A stretch of DNA of 54,195 nt from Paramagnetospirillum caucaseum (GTDB lineage: Bacteria > Pseudomonadota > Alphaproteobacteria > Rhodospirillales > Magnetospirillaceae). This document shows, piece by piece, positions 44,085 through 52,039 of this stretch. The notes beneath the pieces are model-generated. The model was not told the DNA's origin, ran no database searches, and worked only from the letters and a program-made list of their open reading frames with translations. Position numbers and translations under genes: made by a program. Position 1 is the stretch's first letter. Each line of letters starts with the position of its first letter. The stretch lies in assembly GCF_000342045.1 (NCBI RefSeq), contig NZ_AONQ01000029.1, positions 1 through 54,195 on the forward strand, written 5' to 3'.

Positions 44085-44155
44085 AAATTCCTTTGTGCGT
44101 TGCGGTGGTTCCAGGTAGGGTCTGGCTTAGGGCAAGATGTCAGGAATGGGTAGGG

Positions 44156-44797
44156 ATGAGCCGACGGATTCAGATATTGAGGCGGGCCACCGAGGTGTTC
44201 GAACGCCAGGGGGTCAACCGCACGTCCATCGAGGACATCGCCAACGCGGTCGGCATCAAGCGCGAGGCCATCTACTATTACTTCAAGAGCCGCGCCGACA
44301 TCCTGCTGAAGATCATCCTGCCCCAGAGCACCTCGCTGGTCATGGGGCTGGGGGCGATCATCAATTCCAACCTTCCCGCCGAGCAGAAGCTGGAAGCGGC
44401 CATCCGCAACCACCTGGACCGCTTCAATCCGAACTATCTGGAAATGACCGTGGCGCTGCGCGAGGACCATTTCCTCGAGGACGAGAGCAAGGCCGCCGAG
44501 CTGCGCGGGGTGTGGAACGAGTACACCCATCTGTGGACCCGCCTGATCGAGGAAGGCCAGGAGCACGGCATCTTCAAGCCCGGCCTGGACGCCCGCATGG
44601 TGGCCAACGGAATCCTCGGCATGTGCAACTGGATGTCGCGCTGGTACGACCCCGGCAAGTCCATTCCCATCGACAAGATCCTGGAGATCTTCTTCACCAT
44701 GGTGGCGCACGGCATCGTCGATCCCGCCGCCGCGGCGTCCAGGCCCGCCGCCCCGAAGAAGCCGGCCCGGGCGCGCAAGGCCGCCCCCAAGGACTGA
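44156..44797 (+). CDS. TetR/AcrR-family transcriptional regulator
   Basis: This 213-residue repressor has a TetR DNA-binding domain at the N-terminus (RATEVFERQGVNRTSIEDIA, then VGIKREAIYYYFKSRADIL). The C-terminal ligand domain has the fatty-acyl/aromatic-degradation type helix with GILGMCNWMSRWYDPGKSIP, common in regulators that sense acyl-CoAs. An unusual Ala/Pro/Lys tail (RPAAPKKPARARKAAPKD) ends the protein. The ATG at 44156 gives a standard start; an upstream in-frame GTG extension lacks similarity. It is divergent from the fifteen-gene operon and probably represses it and itself through the TTTACGG repeats. Confidence 0.93.
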   Translation: MSRRIQILRRATEVFERQGVNRTSIEDIANAVGIKREAIYYYFKSRADILLKIILPQSTSLVMGLGAIINSNLPAEQKLEAAIRNHLDRFNPNYLEMTVALREDHFLEDESKAAELRGVWNEYTHLWTRLIEEGQEHGIFKPGLDARMVANGILGMCNWMSRWYDPGKSIPIDKILEIFFTMVAHGIVDPAAAASRPAAPKKPARARKAAPKD

Positions 44798-44824
44798 CAT
44801 TCCGCTCCGGTCCATATTTTTGGA

Positions 44825-44874
44825 TTGACTACAAACTGCGCTGCGCCATATTATTTTAATCATAAACTATCTTG
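44825..44874 (+). promoter_or_regulatory. Promoter and shared AT-rich operator, site B
   Basis: A sigma-70-like promoter TTGACT (44825-44830), 18 bp, TATTAT (44849-44854) lies upstream of the monooxygenase/reductase gene. The operator-like segment TTTTAATCATAAACTATCT overlaps and follows the -10 box, a position suited to repression. It matches the bcrB-promoter sequence at 17 of 19 positions. Confidence 0.65.
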
Positions 44875-44903
44875 CCGCCGCGACGGTGGCCAGGGAGGGT
44901 GTG

Positions 44904-47156
44904 ATGAAGATAGCCTGCATCGGCGGCGGCCCCGCGTCCTTGTACTTCGCCATCCTGATGAAGAAGCAGCGCCCCGACGCCACCATCCGGGTGATCGAGC
45001 GCAATCCGGCCAACGTCACCTGGGGCTTCGGCGTGGTGTTCTCGGACGCCACCATGGCCAATTTCGCCGACGCCGACCCGGATTCGTACCGCGAGATCAC
45101 CGATGCCTTCGCCCACTGGGACGATATCGAGACCCATTACATGGGCCATGCCCTGGTGTCGCGCGGCCACGGCTTCGCCGGTCTTTCACGGCTGAAGCTT
45201 CTTCAGATCCTCGAGGCGCGGGCTTTGGCGCTGGGAGTGGAGGTGATCCACGATTCCAACGTCACCGGCATCGAGGAATACCGCTCCTGGGACCTGGTGG
45301 TGGCCGGTGACGGCATCAACAGCGTGGTGCGCGACCAGCACAAGGAGCATTTCGGCGTCGATATCGACCTGCGCCCCAACAAGTTCATCTGGCTGGGCAC
45401 CTCGCGGCCGTTCGGGGCCTTCACCTTCTTCTTCCGCGAGAACGAGCACGGCCTGTTCCGTTCCCACTGCTACCAGTTCGAGGACGGGCGCTCGACCTTC
45501 ATCATCGAATGCACCGAGGACACCTGGCGCCGGGCCGGGCTGGACCGCGCCGACGAGGCGGGCAGCGTCGCCTATTGCGAACGCCTCTACGCCGCCGAGC
45601 TGGAGGGGCACCGGCTGATCTCCAACAACTCCATCTGGCGCAGTTTCCCCCGGGTCAGGAACCGCCGCTGGCACCATGGCAACGTGGTGCTGATGGGCGA
45701 CGCGCTGCATACCGCCCACTTCACCATCGGCTCGGGCACCAAGCTGGCCATGGAGGACGGCATCGCGCTCGCCGCCGCCCTGGCCGCCAATCCCACCCTG
45801 GAGACGGCCCTGGACGCCTTCGAGCGCGAGCGCCGCCCGGTGGTGGAAAGCCTGCAGCGCGCCTCCCAGGTCAGCATGGAATGGTTCGAGCAGACCGAGC
45901 GCTATCACGGCCGCCTGGAGCCGATCCAGTTCAACTTCTCCATGCTGACCCGCTCGCTGCGCATCACCTATGACAACCTGCGGCTGCGCGATCCCCAATA
46001 CGTGGACGGCATCGAGCGCTGGTTCGCCGTCCAGGCGGCGGCCCAGGTGGGCGCCGCCGCCCCCGACCGGCCGACGCCGCCCATGTTCACGCCGTTCCAG
46101 CTGCGCGGCATGACGCTCGCCAACCGGGTGGTGGTGTCGCCCATGTGCATGTACTCGGCCGAGGACGGCGCCATCGGCGACTTCCATCTGGTCCATCTGG
46201 GCAGCCGCGCCATGGGCGGGGCCGGTCTGGTGATCGCCGAGATGACCGACGTCAGTCCGGAAGGCCGCATCACGCCCGGCTGCGCCGGTCTCTACAAGCC
46301 CGAGCACGCGGCGGCCTGGAAGCGGGTCTGCAACTTCGTCCACGCCAACAGCCAGGCTAAGATCGCCGTGCAGCTGGGCCATGCCGGGCGCAAGGGTTCG
46401 ACCAAACTGATCTGGGACGGTATGGACCAGCCCCTGGAGCACGGCAACTGGCCGGTGATGGGACCGTCGCCCATTGCCTACCGCCCGGTCAATCAGGTCC
46501 CCAAGGCCATGGACCGCGCCGACATGGACAAGGTGGTGGCCGATTTCGTCCACGCCACCCGTCTGGCGGAGGAGGCCGGCTTCGACATGGTCGAGGTCCA
46601 TTTCGCCCACGGCTACCTGCTGTCCACCTTCCTGTCGCCGCTGACCAACCGGCGGACCGACGAATACGGCGGCAGCCTGGAGAACCGCATGCGCTTCCCG
46701 CTGGAGGTGTTCCGGGCGGTGCGGGCGGTCTGGCCGGCGGACAAGCCCATCTCGGTGCGCATTTCCGCCACCGACTGGGCCGAGGGCGGCTTCACGCCGG
46801 AAGACGGGGTGGAGGTGGCACGCCGCCTGAAGGAGCTGGGCTGCGACATCATCGACGTCTCGGCCGGTCAGGTGGTGGCCGAGCAGAAGCCGGTCTACGG
46901 CCGCCTGTTCCAGACCCCCTTCGCCGACCGTATCCGGCTGGAGGCGGGCATCCCCACCATGACGGTGGGCAACGTCCAGTCCCATGCCGACGTCAACACC
47001 ATCTTAGGCGCGGGCCGCGCCGATCTGTGCGTGCTGGCCCGCACCCATCTGTACGATCCCTACTGGACCCGCCACGCAGCCGCCGAGCAGGGCTACGCCA
47101 TGCCCTGGCCCCGGCAGTACGCCTCCATCGACGGCTTCGTGCCCCGGTCGGGCTAA
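44904..47156 (+). CDS. 2-aminobenzoyl-CoA monooxygenase/reductase-type (salicylyl-CoA 5-hydroxylase/oxidoreductase) flavoprotein
   Basis: This is a 750-residue natural fusion. Residues 1 to about 385 form a class A flavin monooxygenase ([46 protein letters not shown]). Residues about 395-750 form an Old Yellow Enzyme-type reductase ([49 protein letters not shown]). This architecture is known from 2-aminobenzoyl-CoA monooxygenase/reductase, which hydroxylates and then reduces the ring of anthraniloyl-CoA, and from salicylyl-CoA 5-hydroxylases. The ATG at 44904 has GGGAGG upstream. With the CoA ligase, RidA proteins and shared operators, an anthranilate role is favoured. Confidence 0.93.
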   Translation: MKIACIGGGPASLYFAILMKKQRPDATIRVIERNPANVTWGFGVVFSDATMANFADADPDSYREITDAFAHWDDIETHYMGHALVSRGHGFAGLSRLKLLQILEARALALGVEVIHDSNVTGIEEYRSWDLVVAGDGINSVVRDQHKEHFGVDIDLRPNKFIWLGTSRPFGAFTFFFRENEHGLFRSHCYQFEDGRSTFIIECTEDTWRRAGLDRADEAGSVAYCERLYAAELEGHRLISNNSIWRSFPRVRNRRWHHGNVVLMGDALHTAHFTIGSGTKLAMEDGIALAAALAANPTLETALDAFERERRPVVESLQRASQVSMEWFEQTERYHGRLEPIQFNFSMLTRSLRITYDNLRLRDPQYVDGIERWFAVQAAAQVGAAAPDRPTPPMFTPFQLRGMTLANRVVVSPMCMYSAEDGAIGDFHLVHLGSRAMGGAGLVIAEMTDVSPEGRITPGCAGLYKPEHAAAWKRVCNFVHANSQAKIAVQLGHAGRKGSTKLIWDGMDQPLEHGNWPVMGPSPIAYRPVNQVPKAMDRADMDKVVADFVHATRLAEEAGFDMVEVHFAHGYLLSTFLSPLTNRRTDEYGGSLENRMRFPLEVFRAVRAVWPADKPISVRISATDWAEGGFTPEDGVEVARRLKELGCDIIDVSAGQVVAEQKPVYGRLFQTPFADRIRLEAGIPTMTVGNVQSHADVNTILGAGRADLCVLARTHLYDPYWTRHAAAEQGYAMPWPRQYASIDGFVPRSG

Positions 47157-47188
47157 AGCGTGATGCCTTAAATGCGCATCACGCTTTA
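47154..47188 (+). terminator. Rho-independent terminator
   Basis: TAAAGCGTGATGC (47154-47166) and GCATCACGCTTTA (47176-47188) form a perfect 13-bp stem with a 9-nt loop, followed by GCTTTATTTGTTTT. The stop codon of the monooxygenase/reductase gene is the first triplet of the stem. Confidence 0.92.
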
Positions 47189-47316
47189 GCTTTATTTGTT
47201 TTGCCCTCCGCCAGCCTCGCGCAGCTTACCGCCGACGCTGCTACCGACATACAAGGCTCAGCGTTCTAAGAGCAAAGGGCCGCGCGCCTTATGGCAAAGG
47301 GGAGCGAGTGGGCGGG

Positions 47317-48288
47317 CTAATCCAGCAGCCCCCCCACGCCCATGTCCATGATGTCGCGGCCTTCGACCGGAATGTCGGCCATGATCCGGCGCAGGATCAG
47401 GTCCAGGCCGTTCAGCGCCCCGGAGCGGGCGCAACTGGGCAGGACCAGCACCGGCACCGGCCCGATGCGGGCGAGCAGCAGCATGTTGCCCGGCTCCGCC
47501 GGCATGCCGAAATGCACGATGACGCCGCCGGCCCGCGTGATGGCGGCCGGCACCGTGTCGCGGCGGTCGGTGGTCACCAGGGCGCCGGAAATCAGTAGAA
47601 TCTCGCACCCGCCGTCCAGTGCCTGGGCGATGGCCCGGTCCAGCGCCTCGGGCCGGTGGGGGCAGCGGATCTCCTGGTCCAGCCCGCCGCCCAGGTCCTC
47701 GACCCGCCGGTGGGTGACGGCCACGGCGGTGTCCAGGCTGGCGGGGCTGATGCCGGGCAGGGTGGTGAGAATCATGCCGACCCGCCGGGCGCGGAACGGT
47801 CTGACCGCGACGGGGGGCCTGGCCTTGCCGGCGGCGGCGGCGCAGGCGTGGACGGTTCCGGCCGCCACCGCGAAGGGGATGATCTTGACGGTGGCGACGC
47901 GCTGACCCGGCTTGACCACCGACCAGGGGGCGACGGTGGCCGCCGTCACCGCCTCGTCCACCCGGTTCAGGCGGCCGACACGGCTGGAATCGATCTCCAA
48001 CACGCCATGATGGCGGGCGAACAGGTTGCAGCGCCCGGTGGAGGCGGGGCCGAGCCCGATGCCGTCGCCGGCCAGGGCCTGGGCCACCGCCCGCGCCGCC
48101 TGGTTCTCGTCCAGGTCCCCCGGCTCGACGGTGCAGCCGGTCACCCCGGACAGGCCGGCGGCCCGCAAGGCCTCCACCTCGGCGGGGCCGAGCCGGCGGC
48201 CCTTGATCAGCTTGCCGGTCTCCAGGACCATGGTGTGGGCCAGGATCAGGCCCTCGGCCCGTTCGAGCGGAACCTCGCCGAAAATCAT
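47317..48288 (-). CDS. Molybdopterin-binding (MoeA/MogA-like) protein
   Basis: This 323-residue protein related to molybdopterin-binding domains has the segment ILLISGALVTTDRRDTVPAAI near residue 240 and the ending PVEGRDIMDMGVGGLLD, as in the MoeA-like half of bacterial proteins fused to MocA-type cytidylyl- or guanylyltransferases. The nucleotidyltransferase half is absent here. The true start is the ATG at 48288, overlapping the NnrS stop by 4 bp. It probably helps finish or deliver the Mo cofactor, perhaps for the Mo hydroxylase at 29.7-33.3 kb. It is convergent with the monooxygenase/reductase gene. Confidence 0.82.
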   Translation of the reverse strand: MIFGEVPLERAEGLILAHTMVLETGKLIKGRRLGPAEVEALRAAGLSGVTGCTVEPGDLDENQAARAVAQALAGDGIGLGPASTGRCNLFARHHGVLEIDSSRVGRLNRVDEAVTAATVAPWSVVKPGQRVATVKIIPFAVAAGTVHACAAAAGKARPPVAVRPFRARRVGMILTTLPGISPASLDTAVAVTHRRVEDLGGGLDQEIRCPHRPEALDRAIAQALDGGCEILLISGALVTTDRRDTVPAAITRAGGVIVHFGMPAEPGNMLLLARIGPVPVLVLPSCARSGALNGLDLILRRIMADIPVEGRDIMDMGVGGLLD

Positions 48289-49493
48289 GGTCCGGTCCCC
48301 CGGGGCAGGCTGGGGGCCAGCAGGAAGCGGCCGTAGAGGGCGAGATAGACGGCGATGGCCGCCGCCCACAGCATGGCCGAGGCGGCCAGGACGGCGCCGC
48401 TGCCGGCCATCACCCGCAGCAGGGCGGCCAGCCCCATGCCGGCGAAGCCGGCGACCATGACGGCGGAAAGACGCAGGTCGCGGCCGGTATGCTTGAGCGC
48501 CACCCGGGTCATCAGGCTGAGCTTGGTCAGGCCCATGGCGCCGATGGTGAAGGCGTGCACCGCCGCCGAGGGCGCGATGGCGGCGCCCAGCGCCGCCGCC
48601 GCCTGCAGCCCCAGCGAGAGGATCAGGCCGGCGTAGCCGGCATGCATGGCGGCCAGCATGGGCGAGGCGAGGACGGCGCCGCTTCGCCACGAGGCCATGC
48701 GCAGCGCGTGGATCAGGGCGGTGGCCAGGGCCGCGCCGCCGGTGGCCGCATTCCCCAGGCCGGCCAGTTCGGTGGCGGCGGTGACCAGCAGCGCTGCCGG
48801 GGCCAGCGCCTCCAGGGGGCGGCGAAAGCCGATGACGACGCCGGGGCCGGGAGCCTGCCCGCGCAGGTGGGATTCGGTGAAGATGGGGGTCAGCAGGCCG
48901 CCGACGAAGCTGAACAGCACCATCAGGGCGTAATAGGCGGTGCGGATGCCGATATGGGCCAGGTCCGGGGCCGCCCGCAGCACACCCAGGTGGAAGGCCA
49001 GATTGCCCAGCGCCAGCATGGCCAGGATGGGAATCAGCAGGCGGTAGAGCCGGTTGGCGACCGTCCACACCTGCCGCCCGGCCACCGCCAGCAGCAGCGG
49101 CACGAAAACCATGTCGAGCAGGGCGGTCGCCAGGGGCGGCAACTGCGCCGCCGCCAGGATGCCGGCCCGCCCCAATCCCCAGGCGCCGACCAGCAGCATC
49201 AGCAGGCGGCCCTGGACCGCCGCCGTTCCGGCCCAACTGGGCAGGGCGGTCAGGATGAAGCCGCCGCACAGGGCGGCGACGAAGCCGAAGATCATCTCGT
49301 GGGCGTGCCACAGCGCCCGGTCGTAGGGCAGGGCGAGCCGGCCGCCGAACTGCCCGGCGGCCCACAGGCCCAGCGCCAGCAGGCCGTAGAGGCAGCCGGC
49401 CAGATAGAACGGCCGGAAGCCGCTGCTCCACAGCGGCGGGGGGGATCGGGATGCGCCCGGATCGGGCCGCACGGACATTGGCTGACGCTCCAT
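48285..49493 (-). CDS. nnrS: NnrS-family heme-copper membrane protein
   Basis: This 402-residue membrane protein has about twelve helices. The N-terminal SSGFRPFYLAGCLYG, the loop WHAHEMIFGFVAALCGGFIL and HAFTIGAMGLTKLSLMTRVALKHTGR (split here by residue limits of display) are typical of the NnrS family, which is linked to denitrification and nitrosative stress. His residues in the WHAHEMIFG and HAFTIGAMG segments are the expected metal ligands. It is translationally coupled with the molybdopterin-binding gene and divergent from the CoA-ligase gene, sharing a 178-bp promoter region. Confidence 0.9.
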   Translation of the reverse strand: MERQPMSVRPDPGASRSPPPLWSSGFRPFYLAGCLYGLLALGLWAAGQFGGRLALPYDRALWHAHEMIFGFVAALCGGFILTALPSWAGTAAVQGRLLMLLVGAWGLGRAGILAAAQLPPLATALLDMVFVPLLLAVAGRQVWTVANRLYRLLIPILAMLALGNLAFHLGVLRAAPDLAHIGIRTAYYALMVLFSFVGGLLTPIFTESHLRGQAPGPGVVIGFRRPLEALAPAALLVTAATELAGLGNAATGGAALATALIHALRMASWRSGAVLASPMLAAMHAGYAGLILSLGLQAAAALGAAIAPSAAVHAFTIGAMGLTKLSLMTRVALKHTGRDLRLSAVMVAGFAGMGLAALLRVMAGSGAVLAASAMLWAAAIAVYLALYGRFLLAPSLPRGTGP

Positions 49494-49517
49494 TCCGCCT
49501 TGACGGCTGACAAGAAA

Positions 49518-49545
49518 CTTTATGCTTGAATTATCTCGAATTCAA
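49518..49545. promoter_or_regulatory. Shared operator, site D, and overlapping inverted repeat
   Basis: CTTTATGCTTGAATTATCT (from 49518) resembles the bcrB-promoter site (TTTATG at the left and TATCTCG at the right are identical). Overlapping it, TTGAATTATCTCGAATTCAA (49526-49545) is a perfect 7-bp inverted repeat around six bases. The segment lies in the 178-bp divergent gap between nnrS and the CoA-ligase gene. Confidence 0.5.
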
Positions 49546-49671
49546 CGGCGATCATGGAAATCCGGGAAACGGGACCCCACCTCGAAATGACCGGGAGCGG
49601 ACGGCGGCCGCCTTCCGTGGTTTAGGCCTAAAGCGGCGTGGGGGATGCCGTGTGGAGAGGAGGTCGCGGAG

Positions 49672-51306
49672 ATGACGGAATCCCTTGGCCGTTCGGCCTA
49701 TCTGGACAGTTTTGCCCGTGACAGCCTGCCGCCCGGCGATCTGTGGCCGGTCATGGACCCGGCCCGGCCACCGCTCTGCGACTATCCCGCCAGCCTCAAC
49801 ATCGGCACGGCGCTGCTGGACGACGCGGTGGCAGCGGGGCGGGGGGACCGTCCGGCGGTGTTCTACGGCGACCGGGTGTGGACCTACGCCGACCTGCGCG
49901 ACCAGGCCAACCGGATCGCCAACGTCCTGACCCGCGGCATGGGGCTGGTTCCCGGCAACCGCGTGCTGCTGCGCGGGCCCAACACCCCCATGCTGCTGGC
50001 CGCGTGGTTCGGCGTGGTCAAGGCGGGGGGAATCTGCGTCGCCACCATGCCGCTGCTGCGTGGCCGCGAGCTGGCCTATATCGCCGCCAAGGCCAAGGTC
50101 AGCCACGCGCTGTGCGACATCCGCTTCGCCGGGGAACTGGACATCGCCCGGTCCGAATCGCCCGGCATGGTCCATCTCGCCCATTTCAGCGCCCTGGGCG
50201 ACGGGGCGGAAAGCCTGGACAAGGCCATGGCGGCGGAGGCGGTGACCCATGCCGACGTGCCGACCTCGGCGCTGGACGTGGCGCTGATCGCCTTCACCTC
50301 GGGGACCACCGGTCCGGCCAAGGCCACCATGCATGTGCACCGCGACCTGCTGGCGGTCTGCGACTGTTTCCCGCGCCATGTGGCGGGGGTGAGGGAGGAC
50401 GACCGTTTCTGCGGCTCGCCGCCCCTGGCCTTCACCTTCGGGCTGGGGGCGCTGGCCCTGTTCCCGCTGCGGGCCGGGGCCTCGGTGGTGCTGGTGGAAA
50501 GCTTCACGCCGGAAACCATGCTGAAGACCATCCAGGACTACCGGGTCACCGGGCTGTACACCGCGCCCACCGCCTATCGCGCCATGACCGGGCTGTCCAT
50601 CGACTGGGATCTCTCGTCGCTCCGGATGTGCGTGTCGGCGGGCGAGCACCTGCCGCTCGCCACCTCCAACGGCTGGCATCAGGCCACCGGCCTGCGGATC
50701 ATCGACGGCATCGGCAGCACCGAGTTGCTGCACATCTTCATCTCGGCGGCGGGCGACGACATCCGGCCCGGTTCGACCGGCAAGGCGATCTTCGGCTACG
50801 AGGCGCGGATCATCGACGCCGAGGGCAACCCGGTGCCGCCGGGCACGCCGGGCCGTCTGGCGGTGCGCGGGCCGACCGGCTGCCGCTATCTCGGCGATCC
50901 CGAACGCCAGCGCAAATACGTGGCCGACGGCTGGAACATCACCGGCGACGTCTACACCATGGATGAGGACGGCTATTTCTGGTACCAGGCCCGCTCCGAC
51001 GACATGATCGTCTCGGCCGGCTACAACATCTCGGGCCCCGAGGTGGAGGGCGTGCTGATGGAGCATCCCAAGGTGGCCGAATGCGCCGTGGTCGGCCTCG
51101 CCGACGAGGAACGCGGCCAGGTGGTCTCCGCCTTCGTGGTGCTGAAGGACCCCGCCGACGGGGGCGACGCCCTGGTCCAGGAACTGCAAGCCTTCGTCAA
51201 GGGGCGGATCGCGCCTTACAAGTATCCGCGCCGGGTGAAGTTCGTCCACGTCCTGCCGCGCACGCCCACCGGCAAGCTGCAGCGCTTCGCGCTTCGGGAT
51301 CTGTGA
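49672..51306 (+). CDS. Benzoate/2-aminobenzoate-type CoA ligase
   Basis: This 544-residue AMP-forming ligase has FTSGTTGPAKATMHVHRD (phosphate loop), GIGSTELLHIFIS, the benzoate-ligase-like GRLAVRGPTGCRYL, ITGDVYTMDEDGYFWYQARSDDM (read across two blocks) and the catalytic Lys in LPRTPTGKLQRFALRDL. GSTELLHIFIS with a following RPGSTGKA is characteristic of benzoate- and aminobenzoate-CoA ligases. It would make the CoA thioester used by the monooxygenase/reductase. The ATG at 49672 follows GGAGAGGAGG; the in-frame ATG at 49645 was rejected. Its stop abuts the stop of the MarR gene on the other strand. Confidence 0.9.
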   Translation: MTESLGRSAYLDSFARDSLPPGDLWPVMDPARPPLCDYPASLNIGTALLDDAVAAGRGDRPAVFYGDRVWTYADLRDQANRIANVLTRGMGLVPGNRVLLRGPNTPMLLAAWFGVVKAGGICVATMPLLRGRELAYIAAKAKVSHALCDIRFAGELDIARSESPGMVHLAHFSALGDGAESLDKAMAAEAVTHADVPTSALDVALIAFTSGTTGPAKATMHVHRDLLAVCDCFPRHVAGVREDDRFCGSPPLAFTFGLGALALFPLRAGASVVLVESFTPETMLKTIQDYRVTGLYTAPTAYRAMTGLSIDWDLSSLRMCVSAGEHLPLATSNGWHQATGLRIIDGIGSTELLHIFISAAGDDIRPGSTGKAIFGYEARIIDAEGNPVPPGTPGRLAVRGPTGCRYLGDPERQRKYVADGWNITGDVYTMDEDGYFWYQARSDDMIVSAGYNISGPEVEGVLMEHPKVAECAVVGLADEERGQVVSAFVVLKDPADGGDALVQELQAFVKGRIAPYKYPRRVKFVHVLPRTPTGKLQRFALRDL

Positions 51307-51852
51307 TCACCCGGCGGAAGGGTCTTCGTCGCCGCGGGGATGCTTCGGCGCCGCGGCCACCGAGGATTTCAGCTTGCCGAGCAGCGTCTGCAATTGCCGC
51401 AGCTCGGCGTCGCTCAGCCCGGCCATGGCTTGGGTGACCCAGGTCTGGTTGGCCGGGGCCATGCTGGAAAACATCTTGTTGCCCTTGGGGGTGAGGCGGA
51501 CCCACTGGACGCGGCGGTCGTCCTCGTCCTGCAGCCGGTCCACCAGCCCCTCGTCCACCAGCCGGGTGATCAGGCCGGTGACGTTGCCGTTGGTCACCAT
51601 CAGCCGGGCGGAGATCTCCCCCATGGTCAGCCCCCCCGGCGAGCGGTAGAGCTGCGACAGCAGGTCGAAGCGCGGCAGGGTCGAGGCGAAGGATTCGCGC
51701 AGGTTGGTGCGCACCACCGCCTCGATCTGCTTGACCGAGCTGAACAGGGCCAGCCACACCCGCAAGGGCAGAAGCTGGTCGTCCGGGATGCCGGCCTCGA
51801 TGGTGGCGGGATCATGCATGGCGCTCACTCGCTCTGAGGGTGATTGAGACAT
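51307..51852 (-). CDS. MarR-family transcriptional regulator (aminoaromatic cluster)
   Basis: This 181-residue winged-helix regulator has helix-turn-helix SPGGLTMGEISARLMVTNGN and wing LQDEDDRRVQWVRLTPKG. The start at 51852 (before SQSPSERVSA) has GGAG five bases upstream; an ATG at 51819 gives 170 residues, and a TTG at 51882 is less likely. It lies between the CoA-ligase gene (end to end) and the divergent bcrB. It is the most likely protein to bind the repeated AT-rich operator, including a copy overlapping its own start codon, with an aromatic acyl-CoA as inducer by analogy with BadR-type regulators. Confidence 0.9.
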   Translation of the reverse strand: MSQSPSERVSAMHDPATIEAGIPDDQLLPLRVWLALFSSVKQIEAVVRTNLRESFASTLPRFDLLSQLYRSPGGLTMGEISARLMVTNGNVTGLITRLVDEGLVDRLQDEDDRRVQWVRLTPKGNKMFSSMAPANQTWVTQAMAGLSDAELRQLQTLLGKLKSSVAAAPKHPRGDEDPSAG

Positions 51853-51856
51853 AAAG
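51841..51856 (-). promoter_or_regulatory. Operator-like copy E at the MarR start codon
   Basis: On the minus strand CTTTATGTCTCAATCA contains the chosen ATG start of the MarR gene and resembles site D (CTTTATG-N4-AAT). It could mediate autorepression, but this is the weakest of the five copies. Confidence 0.35.
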
Positions 51857-51952
51857 CTCCGTGCCCGCCTGATCAAGGTCAATTTTCATACTCCTGGCAA
51901 TACCACCGTTCCGCCCATGCTCCCCGACCGGCGCCGGGGGCGGCGTGACGGG

Positions 51953-51990
51953 TTGATCCGGCATTATATTTTATGTATAAACTATCTCGC
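51953..51990 (+). promoter_or_regulatory. bcrB promoter with shared AT-rich operator, site A
   Basis: TTGATC (51953-51958), 17 bp, TATAAA (51976-51981) forms a good sigma-70 promoter. TTTTATGTATAAACTATCT (from 51969) covers the -10 box and contains the near-palindrome TTTATGTATAAA. The start codon of bcrB is 58 bp downstream. Confidence 0.7.
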
Positions 51991-52039
51991 GGGGCGCCGA
52001 CGCCCTATCCGAATCCCTTCACGGTGTGGAGCCGAAGCC

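Noticed and set aside
44036..44863. Minus-strand frame of 275 codons opposite the TetR gene
   Set aside because: It is antisense to a clear TetR gene, spans the operator region and has no recognisable domain.
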